From Woeseiaceae bacterium (GTDB lineage: Bacteria > Pseudomonadota > Gammaproteobacteria > Steroidobacterales > Woeseiaceae), in the NCBI GenBank assembly GCA_030066655.1, contig JASJBE010000015.1, forward strand, positions 1 through 43,572: a DNA stretch of 43,572 nucleotides, given 5' to 3'. Each line of letters starts with the position of its first letter. Positions within the stretch are counted from its first letter, which is position 1. The notes under the pieces were generated by a model that did no database searches, was not told where the DNA came from, and saw only the letters and a program-made list of their open reading frames with translations. The translations under genes and the position numbers were made by a program. This document shows positions 9,060 through 16,964 of the stretch, piece after piece.

Positions 9060-10451
9060 TCAGTTTGCCATTTGAGCTTGCTCTGCGGCCGAGAAAGCAC
9101 CGTCAATGATGTTGAAAAACGTTGCAATCATCGTTGGGCCCGATGGCTTACCAAAACTCGAGAAAATAGAGATTGTATTGCCGGTCTTCCAATCGATAAC
9201 GTTAAACTGCCCGTTCACGCCGACCATGGCCGATACCTTGCGACCATTGATGCTCACGGTCCGAAACTGATTCGTATAGAAGCCATCCGGGTCGGCGACC
9301 TGCTCTTGGTTGTCCTTAAATTGCCAGGCTTGGCGAACTTCATCGTTACCGTTTTTCACCTGCTCAACAAACCACGTTGGGATGAGTTGCTGGCCTTTGT
9401 AATTCTTGCCGCCGTTCGCCATGAGCTGAGCCATAAGCGCGAAATCACGGGTCGTCGGGTTTACGCCTCCCGAATACGGCATACGGCCATGGTTCAGATC
9501 CGAGTAAACAGCCAACGGTGATTGGAACCCACCCTGGGTCCAGAGTTCGGATTCCATGAACTCATTATATGACTGACCCGTCGCTCGCTTTACTGCGCGC
9601 TCAGTGACCAGGCCCAGGATTTCAGTGTTTGCGCACTTGTAATTGTAGCCCTCGCCGTGAGCGTTACCCAGCTTCACGTTTTGACCGAGCACTTCAATAA
9701 AGTCCTCGATGCCGTCCAGACGACCGTGGGCACCCTTTCTGTTGATGGGTTTTCCGTTCTCATCAACGTCAAAGCCGTTATATCCGGCGGCTAAAGGCAT
9801 CGACCAATCCCACGTAGACCATTCGCCCATTGACCAGTGATAGTCGTTGGCATCGTCATGTTCAGCGTCGATTGTGCGCACGCCTGCTCGCATGTCGGCA
9901 AAATGCTGCACGATTGCACCCTCGAGTGGCGTACCTTCAAACTCTGGAATCCACTTTTCGATTGGGTCCGTCATCTGGAAGTAGCCTTTTTCAGCAGCAA
10001 TTGATGAGGTCATTGCGGTAAATGACTTGCCGGCAGACATTGCATGGTTGGCTGTATTGATATCAGTGCCGTTCCAATAGTCTTCAGCCATGATCTTTCC
10101 GCTCTTGTCCATAAGCACAAAACTATGGACGTTGGCGCGGTCGCGCATAAAGGTATACAGATCGATAGGTTTTGTGCCCCCAAATACCTGCACTTTGGTG
10201 ATGTCCACCTGCACCTCAGACTTGGTCATTGGCGCTTTTTGCAAAGGGTCATTGGCAATGTAAGCGTGGCGGTGATAGAGGTGCGCGTCAGGATAGGTGA
10301 AGGCGCCCAGGTGTTGCTCTTCCCAGTTGGCGATACCCGCGCCGAACACGTTGAGGCCTTCTTCAACTTCTTTAACGGGATCGTGATAAGTTACCGCGGT
10401 CGCCGAAGTCGCGAAGCCCAACACTAATAGAGCAAACAAGGCTCGATTCAT
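9060..10451 (-). CDS. Beta-lactamase-fold serine hydrolase, divergent paralogue
   Basis: An exported 463-residue serine hydrolase of the penicillin-recognising fold. Signal peptide is residues 1-19 (ending TSATA). The catalytic motif is S139-A-G-K142 in AMSAGKSF; the second motif is YNYKCANTEILG (Tyr269/271, Asn275). It is less like the other two hydrolases of the cluster. The segment between Lys142 and Tyr271 is about 25-30 residues longer and rich in Trp, Asp and Gly (MGEWSTWDWSMP, GYNGFDVDENG), which probably reshapes the substrate pocket. Start at 10451 is supported by GGAG 7 nt upstream. The gene sits between the hydrolase at 10609 and the small ORF, on the same strand, consistent with co-transcription. 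Substrate unknown; amide or ester hydrolysis expected. Confidence 0.87.
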   Translation of the reverse strand: MNRALFALLVLGFATSATAVTYHDPVKEVEEGLNVFGAGIANWEEQHLGAFTYPDAHLYHRHAYIANDPLQKAPMTKSEVQVDITKVQVFGGTKPIDLYTFMRDRANVHSFVLMDKSGKIMAEDYWNGTDINTANHAMSAGKSFTAMTSSIAAEKGYFQMTDPIEKWIPEFEGTPLEGAIVQHFADMRAGVRTIDAEHDDANDYHWSMGEWSTWDWSMPLAAGYNGFDVDENGKPINRKGAHGRLDGIEDFIEVLGQNVKLGNAHGEGYNYKCANTEILGLVTERAVKRATGQSYNEFMESELWTQGGFQSPLAVYSDLNHGRMPYSGGVNPTTRDFALMAQLMANGGKNYKGQQLIPTWFVEQVKNGNDEVRQAWQFKDNQEQVADPDGFYTNQFRTVSINGRKVSAMVGVNGQFNVIDWKTGNTISIFSSFGKPSGPTMIATFFNIIDGAFSAAEQAQMAN

Positions 10452-10522
10452 TGTCTCTCTCCCGTTTGGGGTGTGATATTTAACGACCGGGCGCTACTTC
10501 GCCCGATCGGCGTCGCATGCCA

Positions 10523-10560
10523 GCACTCGTGCGCGAAGCTGAGTTCATACGCACGAGTGC
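10523..10560. repeat. Perfect 11-bp inverted repeat, 16-nt loop
   Basis: GCACTCGTGCG (10523-10533) is matched exactly by CGCACGAGTGC (10550-10560), separated by 16 nt. It lies in the 157-bp gap between two serine-hydrolase genes of the minus-strand cluster. No T tract follows on either side, so a simple intrinsic terminator is not indicated. An mRNA-stabilising or processing hairpin, or a protein-binding palindrome, would fit. Confidence 0.6.
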
Positions 10561-10608
10561 CAGCGCTGTTCCGGGTGGCGCTCACTTGAGGCTTCGGCTG
10601 CCTTGGGG

Positions 10609-11889
10609 TCAATTCGACGACACGGCATCGAGGATTGCCGGAGTGAATTGATGGAACTGCATGGCGGCGAATCGGGGCGTCTCTGCCATGGGATACGCAC
10701 CGTTCAATGCGATCACGGTGTTCGTTTCCAGGTTCATGGCGCACATCTGGCCGTTGACGCCGACCATCGCAAGGACGCGGTAACCACCCACCTCTAGAAG
10801 GCGGAACTGGTCCTTGTAGTACCCGTCGGCCAGTGCCGACTCCTTACCCTTCAGCCACGCGCTACGCACCTTGTCGTTGCCTTCCCAGAGATCGGAAACG
10901 AACTTGGCCGGCAACACCTGCTCTCCCTTTTCGTTCCTGCCCTCATTCAGGAACAGCAAACCCACGCGCGCGAGATCTTTGGTGGCCATGTTCATGCCAG
11001 TTGAACCCATTGCCAGGCCTTTCTTGTCCGACATGAAATGCGCATCGGCGGCGATACCTGCTTTCTGCAACAGGTCCTGCTCGAGAATCGTCGTGAAAGA
11101 CTCACCGGTCGCGCGGTCGACAATGAGACCCAGCAATTCACTGTTAACGTCCTGGTAGTCGTACTTCTCGCCCATGGCGTAGTCCTGACGCTCCGTGATC
11201 AGCGGGAAGAAGTCCATCGTGCCGTTCGGATAGGCTGCGGACTTCTCCTGGCCGTAATAGCCCTGCGCCTCGGACAGGCGCGTGTCCCAGTACTTCTCAG
11301 CGGTGCCAGCCGCGAGCACGACCGCAGTACGCATGTCAGAGACTTCCTGCACGGTTGCGGTCTCAAAGGCCGTGCCCTCGAGCTCCGGCACGTACTGGAT
11401 TGCCTTGTCGTCCCACTCAAGCAAGCCCTTGCCGACAGCGATCGCCGCGGCCATGGCGGTGAAAGACTTGGATACGGACATGTCGAGGTGAGTGGAGAAC
11501 TCATCCAGCCCGTTTCCATAGTGTTCGTGCACAATCTTGCCGTCCTTGATGATGACCGCATTGTGGTTCTGCATACGGTTCATCAGGAAGTCTTTTGCAG
11601 AGATGGGACCATCGAATTCCTGGACCATAACCCGTTCGAGATCCAGCGGCTTATCGCTACTCTCGAGTTCACGGACGTAATCGCCTTTGTGCAACGTGTA
11701 GCTGTGTGCAAACTTGTACACGTGCGGCATCGAAGACGAAACGAATTCGGGCGAGTCCCAGTTCTCGCCAGTCATTCCGATTGACGCCGCAGCCTCTATG
11801 AATTCCTGATCCGGCTGCTTGAACGTCGTTGCCTGAACGCTGGACGCCAGCAACGTCAGAATGACCAGGATTGATAGCTTGGTGCTCAT
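10609..11889 (-). CDS. Beta-lactamase-fold serine hydrolase (NylB-like)
   Basis: A 426-residue exported serine hydrolase closely related to the one at 5799-7097. Signal peptide is residues 1-20 (ending SSVQA). SxxK is S138-V-S-K141 within LDMSVSKSF; the Tyr motif is YDYQDVNSELLG (Tyr243/245, Asn249). The C-terminal strand region KDQFRLLEVGGYRVLAMVG corresponds to KDQIRVLDIKGHRIMVFIG in the paralogue, and both end in PAILDA. The start at 11889 has AAGGA 8 nt upstream. Likely periplasmic amidase, esterase or peptidase. The two close paralogues are not adjacent but separated by a divergent hydrolase and an amidohydrolase, so they did not arise by a simple recent tandem duplication. The lipoprotein gene lies 54 bp upstream on the same strand. 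Confidence 0.88.
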   Translation of the reverse strand: MSTKLSILVILTLLASSVQATTFKQPDQEFIEAAASIGMTGENWDSPEFVSSSMPHVYKFAHSYTLHKGDYVRELESSDKPLDLERVMVQEFDGPISAKDFLMNRMQNHNAVIIKDGKIVHEHYGNGLDEFSTHLDMSVSKSFTAMAAAIAVGKGLLEWDDKAIQYVPELEGTAFETATVQEVSDMRTAVVLAAGTAEKYWDTRLSEAQGYYGQEKSAAYPNGTMDFFPLITERQDYAMGEKYDYQDVNSELLGLIVDRATGESFTTILEQDLLQKAGIAADAHFMSDKKGLAMGSTGMNMATKDLARVGLLFLNEGRNEKGEQVLPAKFVSDLWEGNDKVRSAWLKGKESALADGYYKDQFRLLEVGGYRVLAMVGVNGQMCAMNLETNTVIALNGAYPMAETPRFAAMQFHQFTPAILDAVSSN

Positions 11890-11943
11890 AGCGTTATTCC
11901 TTTGAAATAGTATTTGTGGAATAGTAATTTCGACGACATCGGC

Positions 11944-12423
11944 CTAGCCGGTCGCGTGAGGTTTACAGGGTGCCAGCACGCACAAGCGGTCGAGAATATG
12001 CTTGGCGCGATTCTCTTTCCAGCCACCGGTGACCCCCTGAGTCGTGTCGACGCGCGCATACACGGTGAAAGCGCCTGAGGCGGCCTCGAGGTAAACGCCG
12101 GCAACGGACCCGTACTCATTCGCACGCAGGCCCCGCTCGGCAAAAACGACGCCGTTAGAGCGATCCGTCTTCACCGGTGTGTAACCACTGCCCTGCAATG
12201 CCTCAGCGATCAATGCGATGAGCTGTTCCGTCGATTCAGACTCGACGACGGTCAGGTAATCAGCGCTACTCTCATTATTGTTGGATGCGTCGTCAATGCT
12301 GTTTTTTCTGGCAGACACATCGTCAAAATCGATGTCCGCGCTCGACGCGCGGAAGTCTTTCAGATTCGCAACCGAGGCGCACGCACCCAACAAAACGGCA
12401 ACTAGCGGGACCATTATTCTCAT
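11944..12423 (-). CDS. Small predicted lipoprotein of unknown function
   Basis: A 159-residue protein with a short lipoprotein signal: MRIMVPLVAVLLGAC places the acylated Cys at residue 15. The mature part is Asp/Ser/Asn-rich up to about residue 60, followed by a compact alpha/beta region (STEQLIALIAEALQGSGYTP, GVYLEAASGAFTVYARVD). I do not recognise the family. It lies in the minus-strand hydrolase cluster, 39 bp after the amidohydrolase gene at 12463, and is probably co-transcribed. Residue 18 after the Cys onwards contains no obvious inner-membrane retention Asp at +2 (the residue after Cys is Ala), so outer-membrane sorting is expected. A role with the neighbouring periplasmic hydrolases is inference from position only. 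Confidence 0.75.
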   Translation of the reverse strand: MRIMVPLVAVLLGACASVANLKDFRASSADIDFDDVSARKNSIDDASNNNESSADYLTVVESESTEQLIALIAEALQGSGYTPVKTDRSNGVVFAERGLRANEYGSVAGVYLEAASGAFTVYARVDTTQGVTGGWKENRAKHILDRLCVLAPCKPHATG

Positions 12424-12462
12424 GTTCTTTTCCCAACGTGGTAAGGAGTGCAGCTGCTCGAT

Positions 12463-14187
12463 TTAGTCGCGCTCCACCTGTTTTTCATTGGTATGCACCA
12501 ACTCGCCCTCGAAGAACACCTGTTTCGCAAACCGCTTGTGTATCTGGTTGACCGGAACATCAAACGGATTCCGATCGATCACCAAGAAGTTGGCGTTCTT
12601 GCCAACTTCGATCGATCCGGCCCTGTCTTCGATACGCATGATGCGTGCGGCATTAATGGTGTAACCCTTGATCGCCTGCGGCAAAGAGATAGTTTGGGCA
12701 GGGTCGAACTTGTCCTGGATCTCTGCGGCGCCCTGCTGGCTGCGGGTCATGGCCTGCTCGATATGCAGGAAGGGGTTCATTGGCGCCTGGATCCAGTCGC
12801 TGGCGATGGTGTAATTGACGCCGTTGTTCACCGCATCGGCCATAGGCCAAATACGTCTGAGTTGGCTCATTTCCAGATCTTGCGCGGCCACATCGAATAA
12901 CTGCAAGCCAAGGAATACGTTGGGGGAGAACTCGAGAAAGCCGTTGACGTGCCGCAGCCGTGGAATGTCGGCCGGATCTACCATCATGGCATGGGCTACC
13001 TGGTTTCTGAGGTTTCGGACTTTCTCCAGGCCGTTGATCTCTGCCGACTCCTCCATGGCCCTGATCTCGAGCTCGAGGCCCCTGTCGCCCATGGTGTGAG
13101 TGGCGACGGACAGCCCCAGGCCGTTCCAACGCACCATGTCGTCCCGGTACTGCTCATAGGTCGTGAAGGTCTTGCCGAAGTCGGTGCCATCCCCGATGAA
13201 TGGCTGTTTAACCGCAATGGCACGGCCGAAGGGCGTCGAATCGATGAAGAGCTTAACCCCGTCGACTTTGTAGTGTTCGGTCTCATACTCGTCCCGCGCC
13301 AGGATCGCGTCGTCGTTGCGAAAACCGAAATAGAAATCCTCCTGATAGGGAAAGTGACGAACGTCCATTTTCAGCTCGCCCTCCTCATCAAGCCGCTTGA
13401 ACGCCGCCATCTGCACCTCATCGCCTTCCAGCACCTTGATGCCCGTAAAGCCGAAAGACGTGATGATGCCGGTCGCTTTCTTGGCCGCGTAGTAGACGTC
13501 GTCGAGCTCGAACCGTGGATGATGCCTTAGCACCAGCTTGATCGCCGGCGCCGCGTTGAGACGGCCTGTTGGCTGCCCGTCTGCGTCGCGCGCAATGCTG
13601 CCACCGACAGGGTCCGGCGTATCTGCGGTCACGCCCGCTATCTGCAGCGCCCTCGTGTTCGCGACCACGACGTGACCACCGTCGTCCTCGATAACCACAG
13701 GGCGATCGGCGACATATTTGTCGAGGAAATGGCGGTCCATCGCAATGCCGGAGCCCAGGAAATAGGTCCAGGAAAACGCAGCACCGTAAATCCACTCTTT
13801 GTCGGGGTTCTTGTCGGCGTAAGCTTTGAGTATCTCCCCAAACTCCGCGGGGGTGCGTGGTATGAAATTATCGTTACGGAAGAGCACATCTTCCATCATG
13901 ATCACTCGCACCGGGTGGGTGTGGCTGTCGATCATCCCGGGCATCATGAACTGGCCTTCCATATCCACCATCCGGGTCGACTTGGTCGCCAGTGCTTTCA
14001 CCTCGCTGTCGCTACCAACGGCCACGAACCTGCCGTCTTCAACGGCAATGGCGCTGACCCACGGTTGGTTCGGATTGACCGTGTACACCTCGGCGTTGAA
14101 ATACACCGTATCCACCGCCATAGCATTCATCGACGTTAATGCCAACACGCAGATCAGTGTTCTAACCAGCATTTCTCTAACCAACAT
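12463..14187 (-). CDS. YtcJ-type amidohydrolase (Amidohydro_3)
   Basis: Second exported Amidohydro_3 enzyme of the cluster, 574 residues from the chosen start. The open frame extends to 14247, but the ATG at 14187 is preceded by AGAGGA at 7 nt and gives a good signal peptide ending SMNAMA. Motifs: DTVYFNAEVYTV, MIDSHTHPVR (HxH metal site), ATHTMGDRG, HAMMVDPADIPRL and IASDWIQAPMNP (metal Asp). About the usual length for the family. The N-terminus contains a near-perfect 15-bp tandem duplication that makes MLVREMLVRT, giving a second possible start at 14172. It is probably the first gene of the cluster running down to 5799; the outer-membrane gene upstream is 118 bp away. Substrate unknown, an amide or N-acyl compound expected. 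Confidence 0.88.
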   Translation of the reverse strand: MLVREMLVRTLICVLALTSMNAMAVDTVYFNAEVYTVNPNQPWVSAIAVEDGRFVAVGSDSEVKALATKSTRMVDMEGQFMMPGMIDSHTHPVRVIMMEDVLFRNDNFIPRTPAEFGEILKAYADKNPDKEWIYGAAFSWTYFLGSGIAMDRHFLDKYVADRPVVIEDDGGHVVVANTRALQIAGVTADTPDPVGGSIARDADGQPTGRLNAAPAIKLVLRHHPRFELDDVYYAAKKATGIITSFGFTGIKVLEGDEVQMAAFKRLDEEGELKMDVRHFPYQEDFYFGFRNDDAILARDEYETEHYKVDGVKLFIDSTPFGRAIAVKQPFIGDGTDFGKTFTTYEQYRDDMVRWNGLGLSVATHTMGDRGLELEIRAMEESAEINGLEKVRNLRNQVAHAMMVDPADIPRLRHVNGFLEFSPNVFLGLQLFDVAAQDLEMSQLRRIWPMADAVNNGVNYTIASDWIQAPMNPFLHIEQAMTRSQQGAAEIQDKFDPAQTISLPQAIKGYTINAARIMRIEDRAGSIEVGKNANFLVIDRNPFDVPVNQIHKRFAKQVFFEGELVHTNEKQVERD

Positions 14188-14305
14188 TTCTTTGTCCTCT
14201 CGACTTCCCGGCGAAAACGCAGCGACACGAATGGTCGTTCGCTTCATCTTCTCGCTCCCAACAGTCTCTCACGATAATTCTCGAAGTCTCGCGCCATGGC
14301 CCGTC

Positions 14306-15118
14306 CTATGGAAAGAACCATGAAATCCCGAATTTGAGCTGGTAATCGTTGCCGCCATCCGGCGCTTCTACCAGCGGGTAGACTCCGGCGTTCATGTCCA
14401 GCAAGTACCCGCCATCCAGAATGAAGGTCTTGCCGAAAGTTGCTCCGATCGGTATGACCCAGTCTTTCGAGTCCCAGTCGTAGCTCCACGTATTCGAGTA
14501 GCCGATATAAGAGCCCCCTCCCAGGAATTCCTCGAAGCTGTAAAAAGCGATCGGCTGTATGGTCGTGACGGAGAAGTCACCTTCGCCCCAAAGGTGTCCG
14601 ACAACGCCGCCATAGGCGAGATTGCCGGCGAATTGGAAGCCAACCACGGCGACGCCCGCGCCATTGCCTGGTCCGCCAAACCCGTCCTTGGCCGTATCGA
14701 GCGATACCTGGACGCCATAGCCCAGCTTGAACACGCCGGGATCGACTTCGGGAACATAGAAGCCCTGGACTACCGTATCGCTGTACCCGTAATCCGTGCC
14801 GCCCGTACCGTCGGGTATCCCGATGTATGGGAGCAATCCGCGCAAAATGACGTTCGCACTGTCGCCCTCAATCGTAAAGACCGGTTGGAGCTGATAGTTG
14901 TAGGTCCTGTTGTCGCTATTCGGTCCGAATCCGATCGTGTTGTCAGTCAACAGCGCGTTGATCGGGGCGAGCGGATCCTGCGCCTTCCGTGCCGCCTGGC
15001 ATGCCTCATCGCAATCCTCGTCAGCCAGCGCGGGAATGGCGATGGAAACCAAAAGAAGAGCGGCGGCCAGTTGGCGGCCAATCGAGCTGGAAATTGAGAA
15101 CAGTTTACGAATCATCAT
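14306..15118 (-). CDS. Putative outer-membrane barrel (transporter-like)
   Basis: A 270-residue predicted outer-membrane protein. Signal peptide is about residues 1-32 (ending PALADE). After DPLAPINALLTDN come amphipathic strands such as TYNYQLQPVFTIEG, FKLGYGVQVSLDTA and YQLKFGISWFF; the chain ends FFP, one residue off a terminal aromatic. The layout resembles the small transporter-like barrels often mislabelled neuromedin U, in which DP(L/T)A precedes the barrel; that assignment is from memory of the family. Two adjacent ATGs (15118 and 15115) follow GGAG by 10-13 nt. The neighbours are the amidohydrolase cluster downstream and the PAP2-barrel gene upstream on the same strand, with gaps of 118 and 138 bp. 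Function unknown; channel or lipid/solute passage is possible. Confidence 0.7.
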   Translation of the reverse strand: MMIRKLFSISSSIGRQLAAALLLVSIAIPALADEDCDEACQAARKAQDPLAPINALLTDNTIGFGPNSDNRTYNYQLQPVFTIEGDSANVILRGLLPYIGIPDGTGGTDYGYSDTVVQGFYVPEVDPGVFKLGYGVQVSLDTAKDGFGGPGNGAGVAVVGFQFAGNLAYGGVVGHLWGEGDFSVTTIQPIAFYSFEEFLGGGSYIGYSNTWSYDWDSKDWVIPIGATFGKTFILDGGYLLDMNAGVYPLVEAPDGGNDYQLKFGISWFFP

Positions 15119-15256
15119 GTTTGCGCGACTCCGATAGAGAAGTTGACAATGGCTGGATTCCTCGGCCAGCAGTGTGAGGCTCTTGGAGTTCCAATCGCCC
15201 GAGTAAGTTCAAAACGCCGCAGGCGTGCCAGCGAGACCCGGCCAACGAGCTGTGCG

Positions 15257-16567
15257 TCAGAAGAAATCATGAGAGACCGTCAGCACCAGGTCGCCGACCT
15301 GCAGCTTGTTGTAGACATCATCAGAGCTCACCTCCCGGTCTATGTAACGAGCGCCGATGCCCATGGACCATCCGGGAGCGGCCCGCCAATTCAAGAGCAT
15401 GGCTGCATTCAGGTAGCGGTCACTTCCCGGGAAACCGTCCGCCTGAAGCTCCGCTTCGAGCCGTTTTGTCAGGCGGTGCTGAAACCGCAATGAGGCTATC
15501 GCCTTGATATCTTTGACGTCGGCTGTCGCAGAGTCGATGACTGTCTTGTTTCGCGCTGTTCCGAAGAACTGCGTAATGCCCAACAGCGTCTGCTGGTAGC
15601 TTGCACCCCCACCTATGCGCACGATCGTTCGACTGGAATCGTACAAACGGTATCGGTAGACGGCCCTGGCTTCGATGAAATTGTATCTGGCCTCGAAATC
15701 CGAATCCGGAACGGGTACGAAGACCGTCCCTGCAAACAGGGCCGGTTCGGAAAGAACCGATGCCGTGTCGAATTCGATGAGTTCCATCGGCGCCAGGTAA
15801 GCCGACCATTCGTGACGATTGGCGAAGTAGTCAAACGACACCCGGGAAGTGAAGTCGAACTCCGTCTCCGCAGTCGCAAGGTCGATGGGAAATCCGACGT
15901 CACGAGGAGACCGGAACAGGTTCGTGTCCTGGGTGACCGGACCCCACTCGACGCCGTACCGAAACCTCGGCTTGCGTCCGTCATCCGGTTGCGGCAGTCG
16001 TTGCCCGTCGAACTCATAGCGCACATCGAAACCGTAGCCGTCATCGAATGCCGCCGGCCGAACAGCCATGCTGTTCGCATACGGCGATGTGAAATACCAG
16101 TTCCACATCAGCCCATTGCTGGCGCCGGCGAGGACGTCGTCACGAAAGTGCTTGTTGGCGCGGATGCGCGTATACCCTACGAAGGCGGCTGCCAACGTCG
16201 CAGGTATTCCCCAGGCATTGCCGTAGCGAGTGCGAATGAACTCGGAGCCGGCAAACGCTGCTGTGGTATGCCCCGACGGGAAGGAGCGGCTGTCGGTTGC
16301 ATCGGGGCGACCACGCTCGGCCACCTGCTTGAAAAAGTGTGCCGATACACCTGCCGCGCCAAGTGCCTTCGTCAGTTGAATCGCACCTTCTTTGTCACCC
16401 TGCGCCCACGCACCGAGGTAACCGCCGACGGGCAGCAGAATCTGCACCCAGTCCCCCGCCTCGGCGAGGTCCGCGACTTTGTCTGAATTAGCTTTCGAGT
16501 CGGCAGCAAAACTCATCGCCAGGGACGCGACAAGAATGGAACAAAGTCTGTACCTGCCCCTACCCAA
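15257..16567 (-). CDS. PAP2-family phosphatase fused to predicted beta-barrel
   Basis: A 436-residue protein with two parts. Residues about 25-160 hold the complete PAP2 acid-phosphatase signature: K80 through R87-P88 (KxxxxxxRP), P97-S-G-H100 (PSGH), and R134/H140/D144 (RxxxxxHxxxD). This predicts removal of phosphate from a lipid or small phosphate ester by a phospho-His intermediate. Residues about 190-436 are strand-rich with alternating aromatic residues (FRYGVEWGPV, EWSAYLAPMELIEF, IRIGGGASYQQTLLGITQFFG, WSMGIGARYIDRE) and end VSHDFF with a terminal Phe, as in outer-membrane barrels. TTG at 16567 is the first possible start; a stop precedes it. The signal peptide region is SILVASLAMSFAAD. 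Fusion to a barrel would place the phosphatase at the outer membrane; the topology is inference. Confidence 0.83.
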   Translation of the reverse strand: MGRGRYRLCSILVASLAMSFAADSKANSDKVADLAEAGDWVQILLPVGGYLGAWAQGDKEGAIQLTKALGAAGVSAHFFKQVAERGRPDATDSRSFPSGHTTAAFAGSEFIRTRYGNAWGIPATLAAAFVGYTRIRANKHFRDDVLAGASNGLMWNWYFTSPYANSMAVRPAAFDDGYGFDVRYEFDGQRLPQPDDGRKPRFRYGVEWGPVTQDTNLFRSPRDVGFPIDLATAETEFDFTSRVSFDYFANRHEWSAYLAPMELIEFDTASVLSEPALFAGTVFVPVPDSDFEARYNFIEARAVYRYRLYDSSRTIVRIGGGASYQQTLLGITQFFGTARNKTVIDSATADVKDIKAIASLRFQHRLTKRLEAELQADGFPGSDRYLNAAMLLNWRAAPGWSMGIGARYIDREVSSDDVYNKLQVGDLVLTVSHDFF

Positions 16568-16886
16568 TTCCCCGCCCTATCGGCAAGGGACTGTCCGGCT
16601 CGAGCCGGTCGAGCTCGATGACGGCAGACAGGCAATCAACGGCATCACGCCTGGCACTCAGTGGCTCAGTGAGCAGTGGCGCTGGCTTGGCCAAATGCAT
16701 GCGATCGCTCCTGATTGTCTTCTTCGTTGAACGGAGAATGTTGCAACTCGCCGGTTGCTGTTTTCTTTTTGCGAAATGCGATACCAGTCGCGCCGTGGTA
16801 CCGTGGCTGGATGCCGAGCACTTTTCCTTCTCGTCGAGAGTATTTGATGCGGTTGAATTTGTCGAGCGTTTGAAGGTACCTCGGCC
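16568..16886. other. Divergent intergenic region, 319 bp
   Basis: This region separates the PAP2-barrel gene (-) from the B12-regulator transcription unit (+). No gene is supported: the minus-strand frame across it lacks family features and overlaps the regulator. A T-rich stretch at about 16760-16770 and AT-rich steps near 16840-16860 could belong to promoters, but I cannot place a -35/-10 pair with confidence. As the shared upstream region of a MerR-type regulator, it is the natural place for that regulator's operator. Confidence 0.4.
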
Positions 16887-16964
16887 ATGAATCAATCGAA
16901 ATGGCTGTTTTCGGCGAAGATGCTGATTCAGGGAAGCCGCCGGCGCCTCGGCATAGCTCAATGA
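16887..16964 (+). CDS. Possible 25-codon leader peptide before B12 regulator
   Basis: ATG at 16887 follows GAAGG by 10 nt and opens a 25-codon frame (MNQSKWLFSAKMLIQ, then Arg-rich) that ends with TGA at 16962-16964. The stop overlaps the preferred regulator start at 16961 as ATGA, an arrangement typical of translational coupling. The regulator start itself has no good ribosome-binding site, which fits coupling. No homologue can be judged at this length, so a chance ORF remains possible. Confidence 0.35.
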   Translation: MNQSKWLFSAKMLIQGSRRRLGIAQ

